Source: Carboxydocella sporoproducens DSM 16521 (GTDB lineage: Bacteria > Bacillota > GCA-003054495 > Carboxydocellales > Carboxydocellaceae). Taken from it: a DNA stretch of 64,000 nucleotides. Position numbers and translations under genes: made by a program. Of the stretch, positions 1 to 7,386 are shown in pieces (within the stretch, counting starts at the first letter, position 1; every line of letters starts with the position of its first letter). The stretch is taken from assembly GCF_900167165.1 (NCBI RefSeq), contig NZ_FUXM01000005.1, positions 1-64,000 of the forward strand, in the 5' to 3' direction. The notes beneath the pieces were generated by a model. The model was given only the letters and a program-made list of their open reading frames with translations. It did no database searches and had not been told where the DNA came from.

Positions 1-64
1 AGGCATCCCTCCCTGGGTAGGATTTTTGTCTTTTCAACTTCAATTTTACCACAGGTGGATGCCT
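1..64. repeat. 64-nt element closed by an 8-bp inverted repeat
   Basis: AGGCATCC at 1-8 is the exact reverse complement of GGATGCCT at 57-64, so a single-stranded transcript of either strand could close a 64-nt element. On the minus strand there is also a short CCAC/GTGG hairpin just inside the closing stem. No protein-coding frame is evident. It could be the edge of a structured RNA or a mobile-element end cut by the window; I do not recognise the family. The rest of 1-232 holds only the terminator-like hairpin and the palindrome listed separately. Confidence 0.35.
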
Positions 65-87
65 GTTGCTTATTTTTTACAACATTT

Positions 88-124
88 GAGGCTGGGGTGA
101 ATTTTTCCCTCAGCCTCTTGTTTT
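88..124 (+). terminator. Terminator-like hairpin reading rightward
   Basis: GAGGCTG (88-94) pairs with CAGCCTC (111-117), extended by GGG/CCC inside with one mismatch, and is followed on the plus strand by TTGTTTT. The minus strand has no T-run after the stem, so it fits a rightward transcript arriving from before the window better than the leftward hutP transcript. Confidence 0.4.
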
Positions 125-196
125 GCGCTAAAAACCCTTTTCTATACACCTTTTTCTGGGGTAAATTTATTTTTGACCTTTCGCTAATCCCTTGGA

Positions 197-216
197 TTGT
201 CAGGATTTTCTGACAA
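197..216. other. Perfect 7-bp palindrome downstream of hutP
   Basis: TTGTCAG (197-203) and CTGACAA (210-216) form a perfect dyad around a 6-nt centre, 17 nt beyond the hutP stop codon. No T-run follows on either strand, so it is a poor intrinsic terminator; it may be an operator, an mRNA 3'-end stabilising hairpin, or a binding site for an unidentified regulator. Confidence 0.35.
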
Positions 217-232
217 CGCAATTAGCTCGTTT

Positions 233-658
233 TTATTGTGGGGCTGCACGGTGGCCTAAACCAATAGCGACCTCATCCAAATGTAAAAGTCCTATACCAA
301 AGAAAACGGCTACGCTAATATGGTCTTGATAACGAGCAATACCAATTTTGCCACCTACGTTTAACCCAACTGCTTTAGGCATGATTTGAGCCAGAGCTTC
401 TCGGGTTGCACCTGCAACCGCTCCTTCGTCGGCATGGGTATCTTTGATAACGCCTTCTCGTTTAGCTGCCACAACAGCTCTCTCTACGATTTTTGCCACT
501 GAAGGTACAAACTCACCACCATAATCTACTGCTGCAGTTTTTATCCCAATTTTGGCAAATTCGTTTTTCAAATTTTTTTCTTCTTCTCGGTCGGATGTTA
601 ACGCCATACGAATTGCAACAGCGGCAATTCGCTTGCTGCCAGTTGGTGCATGAACCAA
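233..658 (-). CDS. hutP: HutP-family RNA-binding antiterminator protein
   Basis: HutP of Bacillus subtilis binds the hut leader RNA when L-histidine and Mg2+ are present and prevents transcription termination. The protein here has about 141 residues, close to the family length, and its C-terminal half carries the strongly conserved segments around GKIGIARY, ISVAVFFGIGLLHL and GLGHR, plus an EGAVAGATRE stretch. I prefer the TTG start at 658 because GAGGTGA lies 5 nt upstream; a GTG at 667 is inside that Shine-Dalgarno and would add three residues. It has its own promoter (696-724). No histidine-utilisation gene is present in the window, so its RNA target is unknown. Confidence 0.85.
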   Translation of the reverse strand: MVHAPTGSKRIAAVAIRMALTSDREEEKNLKNEFAKIGIKTAAVDYGGEFVPSVAKIVERAVVAAKREGVIKDTHADEGAVAGATREALAQIMPKAVGLNVGGKIGIARYQDHISVAVFFGIGLLHLDEVAIGLGHRAAPQ

Positions 659-695
659 CGATATCACCTCATTAAACTCTCTGTAGCGTTAATTA

Positions 696-724
696 ATTAT
701 ATCTAACAATTTGTATACAAGCAA
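696..724 (-). promoter_or_regulatory. SigA-type promoter of hutP with internal operator-like palindrome
   Basis: On the minus strand a -35 hexamer TTGCTT (724-719) and a perfect -10 TATAAT (701-696) are separated by exactly 17 nt. The predicted start is near 690, about 20 nt before the ribosome binding site. The palindrome TTGTATACAA (711-720) overlaps the end of the -35 and fills the spacer, the position of a repressor operator. GTATAC-centred palindromes are typical of GntR/HutC-family operators, but the regulator here is not identified. Confidence 0.65.
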
Positions 725-726
725 TA

Positions 727-1197
727 TCACTCGGTGAATATTTCCGCCCGCTGACCTGCTTTTATTGACAATTGCCCCTTGCTTACTCTGCCCCGTTCAG
801 TCCATTTCTCAACCTGCACAGTTATTGTTTTATTAAGTCTATTATAAATCGTAATGCGATCACGGTTCTGGGAGGGTATAGTTACCTCCCCCAGTAAAAA
901 ATCTGCAATCGCTATACCATTTCTTTCTACTATTATTGCAGCTGATTGGCTAAAGTTTTCAGGTATGAGGCGCCAGTAATAATCTGCTTGATTTTGTTCG
1001 GTGCTAAAAACAGATATAGCTTCTTCAGAGTAATATATATGTCCCTTGGGGTCCTGATGATTTTCTAAAAAGGCTGAGACTTTAAAATACCCCTCCATTG
1101 GTATTGAATTGTCCCACAATTGATAAAAGCCTATGCTCAAAATTGTTAAGATGGCTACTGCCGTAATAGCTCGAAATACATAATCCCAGGCAGGCAT
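727..1197 (-). CDS. Membrane-anchored protein of unknown function
   Basis: I do not recognise a family. The 156-residue product has one hydrophobic segment near residues 8-28 (a signal anchor) followed by a soluble domain of about 125 residues with predicted alternating beta content, so it probably sits on the outer face of the cytoplasmic membrane. A good GGGAGGG Shine-Dalgarno precedes the ATG at 1197. It lies upstream of hutP but hutP has its own promoter, so co-transcription is not required. Confidence 0.6.
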   Translation of the reverse strand: MPAWDYVFRAITAVAILTILSIGFYQLWDNSIPMEGYFKVSAFLENHQDPKGHIYYSEEAISVFSTEQNQADYYWRLIPENFSQSAAIIVERNGIAIADFLLGEVTIPSQNRDRITIYNRLNKTITVQVEKWTERGRVSKGQLSIKAGQRAEIFTE

Positions 1198-1259
1198 AAT
1201 AATCCCTCCCGCAATATCATATGCCTGCCTCCTGGTCTCTTATGTAAAAATTTGTTTGA

Positions 1260-1718
1260 TTATCGATTGTTTAGACGTTTCTCCCATAATTCTTTGGTTC
1301 TCTTCAATTCAGTAAAAAGACGAAACAGCAGTCGTTCTATTTCCAACCTATCCATGACAAAGTCCGCAGGAGCAAGGATTTCAATCTTGCGAAACTCATC
1401 TCGCACAATAAAGGGCAAAATCTCCTCAAGGGTATCACAGCGGACAGTTATAATCAAGGGCGCAAAGGCCATTTCCCTGCCATCCACTTCATCAGTCACG
1501 GTATAGATGTCTAGACCCATGTCTATTTCTTCGACAATTACCCCTTGCCAGGGTACGTTCCGCAGCAATGCTGCCTGCTGATCCCGGATTTCTTCAGCCA
1601 TTTTTTCTGGAGACTTACCTCCAAATAAAGCTTTCTTTCCAGTCCCTTTAAAATCCAGGCGAATTCTCGCCCGTACCGGTGATATTACAACTTGGTTATT
1701 TTCCAGAGATTTAACCAT
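1260..1718 (-). CDS. Hypothetical protein, 152 residues
   Basis: No family recognised. The protein is soluble, without signal peptide or membrane segment. The N-terminal part contains a basic, glycine-rich stretch (around residues 22-35), the middle looks beta-rich, and the C-terminal third (about residues 100-150) is a charged amphipathic helix rich in Arg, Glu and Leu. GGAGG lies 7 nt before the ATG. It follows cobO by about 20 nt on the same strand, so the two are probably co-transcribed; that alone does not assign a cobalamin role. Confidence 0.6.
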   Translation of the reverse strand: MVKSLENNQVVISPVRARIRLDFKGTGKKALFGGKSPEKMAEEIRDQQAALLRNVPWQGVIVEEIDMGLDIYTVTDEVDGREMAFAPLIITVRCDTLEEILPFIVRDEFRKIEILAPADFVMDRLEIERLLFRLFTELKRTKELWEKRLNNR

Positions 1719-1739
1719 AGATAAACCTCCAAACTTTTT

Positions 1740-2333
1740 CTAATACTCAATACCCCTTCTCGCTGAAATTCCCTGTTGAAATGGGTGCTTTATCTCTTTC
1801 ATTTCTGTAACCAGATGGGCCGCTGCAATGATTTCCGGCGGAGCATTACGCCCGGTTAGGACCAACTCCACCAGAGGAGGCTTATTATTGATCAGTTCTA
1901 GAACTTCTTTCGTGGAAATTAGCTCAAAATAAATTGCATTTAGTACTTCATCTAAAATAATAATATCAAATTCATCGGTAGCCATGATCTTTCTAGTTTT
2001 TTCTAAAGCCATGGCAGCTTGTCTTATATCTTCGGCTGTAGCTTCCCCTTTTTTGACAAAGCATTGACCACATCCCCGGCAAGAATCTTCCCCCTGGCGA
2101 ATAAGGTGACTGTAGGGACAGCCACGACCGTACTGGCTGAATTGAATGTAAGGATAAAGGCGATGCCAGGTAGCTAGCTCCCCATAATAACCGCTACCTT
2201 TCATGAATTGAATAATATAAACTTTAAAACCATGACCAATAGCCCGTAAAGCCAGGCCAAAGGCAGCCGTAGATTTTCCTTTGCTATTCCCTGTATAAAC
2301 CTGAATTAGCCCCTGTGTTAAGCGCTGACGCAT
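1740..2333 (-). CDS. cobO: Cob(I)yrinic acid a,c-diamide adenosyltransferase (CobO/BtuR type)
   Basis: Transfers the adenosyl group of ATP to cob(I)alamin or its corrinoid precursors to make adenosyl-cobamide in the cytoplasm. The 197-residue length is right for the family. The modified P-loop GNSKGKST at residues 15-22 binds ATP; the FDIIILDE segment near residues 120-127 is the expected Walker B-like strand. An extra CxxCxxC-like cysteine cluster near residues 70-90 is visible and is found in some clostridial members. AAGGAGAAA precedes the ATG. No other cobalamin-synthesis gene and no cobalamin riboswitch is seen nearby. Confidence 0.9.
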   Translation of the reverse strand: MRQRLTQGLIQVYTGNSKGKSTAAFGLALRAIGHGFKVYIIQFMKGSGYYGELATWHRLYPYIQFSQYGRGCPYSHLIRQGEDSCRGCGQCFVKKGEATAEDIRQAAMALEKTRKIMATDEFDIIILDEVLNAIYFELISTKEVLELINNKPPLVELVLTGRNAPPEIIAAAHLVTEMKEIKHPFQQGISARRGIEY

Positions 2334-2373
2334 TTTCTCCTTCTCCCTTCCCTGAAGCTAAAAAAATTATTCT

Positions 2374-2413
2374 CCCCTGTCTGGCACTTTTCCTGCCGGA
2401 CAGGGGATTTTTT
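2374..2413 (-). terminator. Strong bidirectional intrinsic terminator
   Basis: A 13-bp stem (2374-2386 with 2394-2406, one G-U pair) with a 7-nt loop. On the minus strand it is followed by AGAATAATTTTTTT, ending transcription of the zinc-ribbon gene directly after its stop codon. On the plus strand it is followed by A and seven T. Confidence 0.85.
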
Positions 2414-2414
2414 T

Positions 2415-2654
2415 CTACCAGGTCAGGTCTCTGGAGCCACATAACCCGCAAGTATCAAAGTACCGCCTGGGGTTTTCATAGGCCAGTTGCGCCGTGTCCA
2501 GATCTGCTCCCGTTGCCTCCATAGTACTGATAAAACCCTCATCGTCAAAGTTAGCATAAAGGCCAGTCGGGGGACCACAGGCCTCGGGGACAGGTGGAGG
2601 AATCAGGGAACTGGAGAAGTTCACTGTGTTTCCACAATTATTGCAGCGTGGCAT
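2415..2654 (-). CDS. Small zinc-ribbon-like protein
   Basis: A 79-residue protein with two CxxC pairs, one at the N-terminus (CNNC) and one near the C-terminus (CGLC), which together would make a four-cysteine zinc-binding site. The middle holds a proline-rich turn and an acidic stretch. I chose the ATG at 2654 because GGAGGGAG lies 6 nt upstream; a longer frame to 2708 lacks a ribosome binding site. It is divergent from the stress-like gene at 2752 and ends in the terminator at 2374. Function unknown. Confidence 0.65.
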   Translation of the reverse strand: MPRCNNCGNTVNFSSSLIPPPVPEACGPPTGLYANFDDEGFISTMEATGADLDTAQLAYENPRRYFDTCGLCGSRDLTW

Positions 2655-2751
2655 TATTCTCCCTCCTTCGTTGTAGTAGTATTTACCAGTGAGACTGCTT
2701 CCATACATGAAAACTTATCAGAAAAGAAATGCTATTACTGGAGGTGTGATT

Positions 2752-3261
2752 ATGAAAAGAGTAGTAACAGCTCTTTTTAACAATGCCGGTGATGCCATTA
2801 AAGCCGTTCAAGAAATCAGTCCGTTTCTCGGACCAGATCAGGTTTCCGTAGTTACTAAGCTAAAATCCGATAATGAAGAGGTATTAGGAGGCCCAAAAGG
2901 GATACTCCTATATACCAGTCATATTTATGGCCAGTCTGAACCATTGGCTCCGCTGCAGGGGCTGTATCCTGTTGAAATAGTGGAACTCGAAAAGCATGGT
3001 ACCTTCGCAGCTGTTGGCCCCCTGGCGGATGCAATTATGCAACCAGACAAGAGCATTGCTGATGCTCTGTCCTACCTGGGAGTTCATACTGAGGAGGCTA
3101 ACTATCTGGCTACAGAAGTGCTGGAAGGCAATACCCTGGTAGCGATTGAATCAGATAACAGCAAAATTAATGAGATCGGTAACCTCCTGGCCAATTATGG
3201 CGGTTATGCAGTCAAGAAATGGGACAGAGATCTTGACCATGCTCTTTACCCCTACGGTTAA
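2752..3261 (+). CDS. Hypothetical protein resembling general-stress YflT-like proteins
   Basis: A 169-residue soluble protein. Its first 20 residues have the beta-strand and helix start seen in the YflT/17M general stress fold (a short hydrophobic strand, an Asn-Asn-Ala-Gly turn, then a helix with Ala and Val), and a second similar half seems to begin near residue 100. The family call is tentative. The start is the ATG at 2752, which has GGAGGTG 6 nt upstream; an upstream in-frame ATG has no ribosome binding site. It is followed 59 nt later by another small plus-strand gene. Confidence 0.6.
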   Translation: MKRVVTALFNNAGDAIKAVQEISPFLGPDQVSVVTKLKSDNEEVLGGPKGILLYTSHIYGQSEPLAPLQGLYPVEIVELEKHGTFAAVGPLADAIMQPDKSIADALSYLGVHTEEANYLATEVLEGNTLVAIESDNSKINEIGNLLANYGGYAVKKWDRDLDHALYPYG

Positions 3262-3320
3262 ATTGGGACTTGCCAAGTCCCGCCTCCCATTTTAAAATAG
3301 AATCAGGGAGGTGGGAAACC

Positions 3321-3539
3321 ATGCCACGGGTAAAAAAGTTTGGTACTTTCCGGTTGAACAGCATGGGGAAGAGCATTGAAATCAACATGGATCATGGTTG
3401 TGGTATCTGTGATAGTGAAGAATTCCGGCATCTCAACACCCGTTTAGTGGATGAAAAGGGCTGGGTTTCAGAATTCAAGTGTAATGGTTGTGGTGATGTC
3501 ATTCGTTTATCCCATCATCACCACAATGTTATCGACTAA
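3321..3539 (+). CDS. Small zinc-binding protein with C-terminal histidine run
   Basis: A 72-residue protein with CGIC in the first half and CNGC in the second, giving a probable four-cysteine zinc knuckle, then four consecutive histidines close to the C-terminus that could bind further metal. The start at 3321 is supported by GGGAGGTG 7 nt upstream; a longer frame is unsupported. It is probably co-transcribed with the gene at 2752 and both end at the terminator at 3548. Function unknown. Confidence 0.6.
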   Translation: MPRVKKFGTFRLNSMGKSIEINMDHGCGICDSEEFRHLNTRLVDEKGWVSEFKCNGCGDVIRLSHHHHNVID

Positions 3540-3547
3540 AAATATAA

Positions 3548-3571
3548 CCCCGTTCCACAGGGGGAACGGGG
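3548..3571. terminator. Convergent bidirectional terminator
   Basis: CCCCGTTCC (3548-3556) pairs perfectly with GGAACGGGG (3563-3571). The minus strand then reads TTATATTTTT and the plus strand TGTCCTGTTTT. It separates the plus-strand zinc protein from the minus-strand pgi gene, serving both. Confidence 0.8.
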
Positions 3572-3580
3572 TGTCCTGTT

Positions 3581-4927
3581 TTATAGCCTTTTTAATAATT
3601 CCTGGCGTAATTGCTCATAACCAGGTTTACCCAGTAAAGCAAACATATTCTTTTTATATGCCTCTACACCAGGCTGGTTAAATGGATTTACCCCCAGTAA
3701 ATAGCCACTTATTCCACAGGCCTTTTCAAAGAAATAGACTAACTGGCCAAAATAATATGGATTATTGGCAGGTATATTGACAACCAGTGCCGGTACCCCG
3801 CCATCAGCATGGGCCAAGAGAGTGCCGGCAAAAGCTTGCTTATTGACAAAATCCAGCGACTTCCCGCTAACAAAATTCAGGCCATCACTGTCATCGGGAT
3901 CTTCGGGTATGAACAATTCTGCTGTAGATTGTTCAAACATGAGAACGGTTTCAAACAGATTGCGCAAACCTTCCTGTAAATACTGCCCCAGGGAATGCAG
4001 GTCAGTGGAAAACTCTACTGCCGCAGGAAAGATACCTTTGCCGTCTTTACCTTCGCTCTCTCCGTATAACTGTTTCCACCATTCGGCAAAGGAATGTAAC
4101 TGGGGTTCATAGCTGACCAGTACTTCCAGAGTCTTGCCTTTGGCATACAAAAGATTACGTAGAGCTGCATACTGGTATGCCGGGTTCTGTTCCAGGTTTT
4201 GGTTAGCATACAACTCCATGGCCTCGCGCGCCCCGGCCATGATTTCCTCAATGTCAATTCCGGCCGCAGCTATTGGCAACATTCCCACTGCCGTAAGCAC
4301 AGAATAACGGCCCCCGATTTCGTCTGGAATGACAAAGGTTTCATAGCCTTTTTCGGTAGCCAGGCGTTTTAAAGCTCCCCGGTTCCTGTCAGTGGTAACA
4401 TATATCCGTTCCCGGGCCCCTTCAACCCCATATTTGCGTTCCAGCAGCTTCCGGAAGAAGCGGAAAGCAAGCGCCGGTTCGGTTGTGGTTCCTGATTTTG
4501 AAATAACGTTTAGTGCCAGCTCCTTACCTTCCAGTACTTCTAATAGATGTTTTAAATATACCGGACTCAGGTTATTACCGGCAAAATAAATTTCCGGTGC
4601 CTGTCTTTTCTCCGCCTTAAGTTGATTGCGGAAAGTGTGGCCAAGCAGTTCAATCGCAGCTCTGGCCCCCAGATAAGAACCCCCAATACCGATAACAATC
4701 AGGGCATCTGCCTGTTCCTTGATGCGGGCAGCAGCATTTTTTATTCTCTCAAACTCCTGGCGATCATAGGTTTGTGGCCATTCAACCCAGCCAGTGAATT
4801 CCTGGCCGGGTCCTTTCTTTTCATGTAGCAGCTGGTGAGCGAGCTTAACAGCCGGTGCCAGCTGGCTTAATTCCTCCTCACGAACAAAAGCTAGTGCTTT
4901 GCCATAGTCAAGGGTGATGTTTTTCAT
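3581..4927 (-). CDS. pgi: Glucose-6-phosphate isomerase
   Basis: Interconverts glucose 6-phosphate and fructose 6-phosphate in glycolysis and gluconeogenesis. At 448 residues it is the short Bacillus/Clostridium-type enzyme. The sugar-phosphate-binding [12 protein letters not shown] segment is near residues 80-91 and the [10 protein letters not shown] segment near residues 143-152, both hallmark SIS-domain signatures. AGGAGGTAG lies 6 nt before the ATG. It is the last gene of a minus-strand run beginning with spmA and sits beside glgP's pathway only functionally, not physically. Confidence 0.97.
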   Translation of the reverse strand: MKNITLDYGKALAFVREEELSQLAPAVKLAHQLLHEKKGPGQEFTGWVEWPQTYDRQEFERIKNAAARIKEQADALIVIGIGGSYLGARAAIELLGHTFRNQLKAEKRQAPEIYFAGNNLSPVYLKHLLEVLEGKELALNVISKSGTTTEPALAFRFFRKLLERKYGVEGARERIYVTTDRNRGALKRLATEKGYETFVIPDEIGGRYSVLTAVGMLPIAAAGIDIEEIMAGAREAMELYANQNLEQNPAYQYAALRNLLYAKGKTLEVLVSYEPQLHSFAEWWKQLYGESEGKDGKGIFPAAVEFSTDLHSLGQYLQEGLRNLFETVLMFEQSTAELFIPEDPDDSDGLNFVSGKSLDFVNKQAFAGTLLAHADGGVPALVVNIPANNPYYFGQLVYFFEKACGISGYLLGVNPFNQPGVEAYKKNMFALLGKPGYEQLRQELLKRL

Positions 4928-4972
4928 AAGCTACCTCCTCTGGATTTGATTTATAATGCATGCCCAGGCTGT

Positions 4973-5443
4973 TTAGCGATTAAGCCAGAAGGCCCGCCGT
5001 TCCATATAGGGAACAAATCCCTGACTGCTCCAGAAATTACGGGCGATTTCATTTTCCTGGGCATTAGCAATTTCCACCAGTTCCACGCCGTTTTTTTCAA
5101 ACCACTCCAGAATAGCGCGTAAAAGGGCTTGTCCAATGCCCTGCCGTCTGCGACTGGCCCGGACTCCCAGTTCAGAAATAAATCCAAGGCGTGTAATAGT
5201 GAAAATTGGGGGCCGGGTCAACAACATACCATGGCAAAAACCCAGTACCTCACCATGTTCTTCTGCCAGAATCAAAAAATTGGTAGGATCTGCTAGTAGC
5301 GTATTGAGATAGCGAAAATAATTTTCCCTGGCTCCAGCCGCCAGCCGATATTGTTCCCCGTATTGTTCATGGAAAACAGCCAGTTCATACCATAAAGCTG
5401 TAATCCCGTACAAATCCTCACGGGTTGCCTCACGCACAATCAT
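4973..5443 (-). CDS. GNAT-family N-acetyltransferase
   Basis: A 156-residue acetyltransferase of unknown substrate. The acetyl-CoA-binding motif A appears as a beta strand followed by R-R-Q-G-I-G-Q-A near residues 103-110, with a following helix; the C-terminal part contains the usual FY/WSSQGF-like beta4-alpha4 element (the motif FWSSQGFVPY). I prefer the ATG at 5443 because GGGGGAG lies 6 nt upstream; an ATG at 5458 would directly abut the rluB stop codon with the same purine tract inside the gene. Translationally coupled to rluB is likely. Confidence 0.85.
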   Translation of the reverse strand: MIVREATREDLYGITALWYELAVFHEQYGEQYRLAAGARENYFRYLNTLLADPTNFLILAEEHGEVLGFCHGMLLTRPPIFTITRLGFISELGVRASRRRQGIGQALLRAILEWFEKNGVELVEIANAQENEIARNFWSSQGFVPYMERRAFWLNR

Positions 5444-5458
5444 CCCGGTCTCCCCCAT

Positions 5459-6193
5459 TTATTTCCTCTCAATCCTGGCTATTTGCCTGAGTTTCCTGAT
5501 CTCTTCACTGTTTAGATAACGATATCCACCCTTCTTAAGACCTTTTAAATTTAAAAAAGCGAAGCTGGAACGTTTCAGAAATAGAACCGGATGACCTATG
5601 TACTGGCACATGCGTCTAACCTGGCGTTTCCTGCCTTCATGAATGGTAATCTCCAGCCAGGCTCTTCTGCCTTCCTTGCCTGCTAACCTGACCTGTGCCG
5701 GAGCCGTCATCCCGTCTTCCAGAGGGACCCCCTGGCGTAGTGCCTGCAATTTTTCCTCCTCCGGTACCCCTTCTACCAGAGCCAAATAGGTTTTGGGTAC
5801 TTTATAGCGCGGGTGGGTAAGAGCATAGGTCAATTCACCGTCATTGGTCAATAAAAGTAGTCCTTCCGTGTCATAATCCAGGCGACCGACGGGAAAAACC
5901 CGGGTCTTTACATCCTTAAGCAATTGTAAGACCGTAGGGCGCCCTTGCGGGTCTCTGACGGTAGTGACATAACCTCGCGGTTTATATAATAAAATATAAA
6001 TTTTCTCATCGTTAATTTTTATCTTGTTACCATTAACTTCGATCAGGTCGCGCTCGGGATCAGCCTTAAAACCCAGTTCTTTTATCACTTTGCCGTTTAC
6101 TTTCACTTTTCCTGCCAAAATCAGTTCTTCTGCCCGTCTCCGGGAAGCAATCCCCGCTTTAGCCAGGATTTTTTGCAATCTCTCCAGCGGCAT
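5459..6193 (-). CDS. rluB: Ribosomal large-subunit pseudouridine synthase B family
   Basis: Converts uridine to pseudouridine in 23S rRNA. The 244-residue protein has an N-terminal S4 RNA-binding domain (about residues 1-60) and the catalytic RsuA/RluB domain with GRLDYDTEGLLLLTNDGEL, whose aspartate is the nucleophile, and the C-terminal basic GRKRQVRRM motif. The ATG at 6193 is preceded by GGGGAGG, while a longer frame has no signal. Gene order spmA-spmB-rluB is the same as in many Firmicutes. Confidence 0.95.
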   Translation of the reverse strand: MPLERLQKILAKAGIASRRRAEELILAGKVKVNGKVIKELGFKADPERDLIEVNGNKIKINDEKIYILLYKPRGYVTTVRDPQGRPTVLQLLKDVKTRVFPVGRLDYDTEGLLLLTNDGELTYALTHPRYKVPKTYLALVEGVPEEEKLQALRQGVPLEDGMTAPAQVRLAGKEGRRAWLEITIHEGRKRQVRRMCQYIGHPVLFLKRSSFAFLNLKGLKKGGYRYLNSEEIRKLRQIARIERK

Positions 6194-6212
6194 CTTTTTT
6201 CCTCCCCTGTTA

Positions 6213-6752
6213 TTAAGCAAAAGCCTGTTTACAAATAACAATTGCTGCCAGAAATGCCACAGCATCAGCCACTAACCCTGCCCAGGGAGCATGCCGAAAT
6301 TTCTTGACCCCCACTGACCCGAAATAAAGGGACAGAATATAAAAAGTAGTTTCTGTACTACCCTGCATAACTGCAGCAATCCTGCCAATTAAACTATCCG
6401 GGCCATATGTCTTCATTATATCACCACTCAAAACCAATGCACCGCTACCGGATAGTGGGCGGAGTATCGCCAAAGCCAGCAAATCCGGTGGTATATCAAA
6501 TAAACTAAGAACAGGAGCCAAAGCTCTGCCGATAAAGTCCAGGGCCCCGGAGGCCCGAAATACATTAATGGCTACCAGCATCGCCACTAAATATGGTATC
6601 ACTTTTATTGCTGTTGTAAAACCCTTTTCTGCCCCTTCGATAAAAATCTCATAGGCTTTAATCCGTTTACCTGCCGCTACTAAGATCACCAGAACCAGAA
6701 AAAACGGCACCAGCCAGCGGGAAAGCTCTTGCAGTGCAGTGATCACCACCAT
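6213..6752 (-). CDS. spmB: Spore maturation protein B
   Basis: SpmB is an integral membrane protein required with SpmA for full dehydration of the spore core. About 179 residues with four to five hydrophobic segments; the LRPLSGSGALVLSGD region in the middle is the signature of the nucleoside-recognition (gate) domain shared by SpmA and SpmB. The start is put at the ATG at 6752 behind GGAGGAG; a GTG at 6767 is possible. It overlaps the end of spmA by 10 nt, so translation is coupled. Confidence 0.93.
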   Translation of the reverse strand: MVVITALQELSRWLVPFFLVLVILVAAGKRIKAYEIFIEGAEKGFTTAIKVIPYLVAMLVAINVFRASGALDFIGRALAPVLSLFDIPPDLLALAILRPLSGSGALVLSGDIMKTYGPDSLIGRIAAVMQGSTETTFYILSLYFGSVGVKKFRHAPWAGLVADAVAFLAAIVICKQAFA

Positions 6753-7324
6753 CGCCTCCTCCGCCACCAGCGATCCAGCAGCAGGCCAGCTCCCAGCCCG
6801 AACAATGTAGCCAGCATCGTGGGTCCGATAATGTCAGTAGGTTGCTGAGCTCCCAGTTTGGCTCGCAAGGCAATGACTGTTGTTGGAATCAAGGTAAAAC
6901 AAGCGGTGTTTAGTACCAGAAATGTACACATAGCATTACTGGCTTCATCCCGGTAGCCATTCAGTTTTTGCAACTCCTGCATAGCCAGCAGGCCCAGAGG
7001 GGTGGCTGCATTGCCCAGGCCCAGTAAATTGGCAGCAATATTCATCAGCATTGCGCCCATGGCCGGATGCTGCACCGGAACGTCAGGAAAAAGTCTGATC
7101 AGGAGAGGACGCAAAAGCCTGGCCAGCCCATTTACCAGCCCAGCTTCCTCAGCTATTCGCAAAATGCCCAGCCAGAAGGCCATAATGCCTACCAAACCCA
7201 GGGCCAGCTCCACCGCCTGTTGCGCTCCCTGCCAGGCAGCCTGAAGAACCCGGTCTATTTGCCCATTAATAGCCCCAAAGAGGAAACCGCAAAGCAGTAA
7301 ACCGCTCCACAGCCAGTTGAGCAT
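6743..7324 (-). CDS. spmA: Spore maturation protein A
   Basis: Partner of SpmB in spore-core dehydration; polytopic membrane protein of 193 residues. Visible hydrophobic segments lie at about residues 3-20, 40-60, 90-115, 135-155 and 165-182. The NIAANLLGLGNAATPLG segment is the nucleoside-recognition domain signature. Its Shine-Dalgarno GGGAGG is the 3' arm of the hairpin at 7332-7375, which is followed by seven T before the ATG. In Bacillus dacB precedes spmA; here a MazG-like gene does. Confidence 0.94.
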   Translation of the reverse strand: MLNWLWSGLLLCGFLFGAINGQIDRVLQAAWQGAQQAVELALGLVGIMAFWLGILRIAEEAGLVNGLARLLRPLLIRLFPDVPVQHPAMGAMLMNIAANLLGLGNAATPLGLLAMQELQKLNGYRDEASNAMCTFLVLNTACFTLIPTTVIALRAKLGAQQPTDIIGPTMLATLFGLGAGLLLDRWWRRRRWW

Positions 7325-7375
7325 AAAAAAACCTCCCGACTTTTGCTACCTTCAATATACGCTCTGAGCGGGAGG
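7325..7375 (-). terminator. Terminator-like hairpin that contains the spmA Shine-Dalgarno
   Basis: On the minus strand CCTCCCG... (from 7375) pairs with CGGGAGG (ending at 7332), 7 bp with a 30-nt loop, immediately followed by seven T and the spmA ATG. It can act as an intrinsic terminator after the MazG-like gene, and the 3' arm is also the spmA ribosome binding site, so the folded form would block spmA translation. Confidence 0.6.
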
Positions 7376-7386
7376 AAAAGAACTTT

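Noticed and set aside
2334-2373. Possible cobalamin riboswitch before cobO
   Set aside because: Only about 40 nt separates cobO from the terminator upstream, far too short for the aptamer.
2380-2396. A TGGCAC with GG-N10-GC spacing, like a sigma54 promoter
   Set aside because: It lies inside the strong bidirectional terminator stem, the -12 element is CTGC rather than TTGC, and it points away from a suitable gene.
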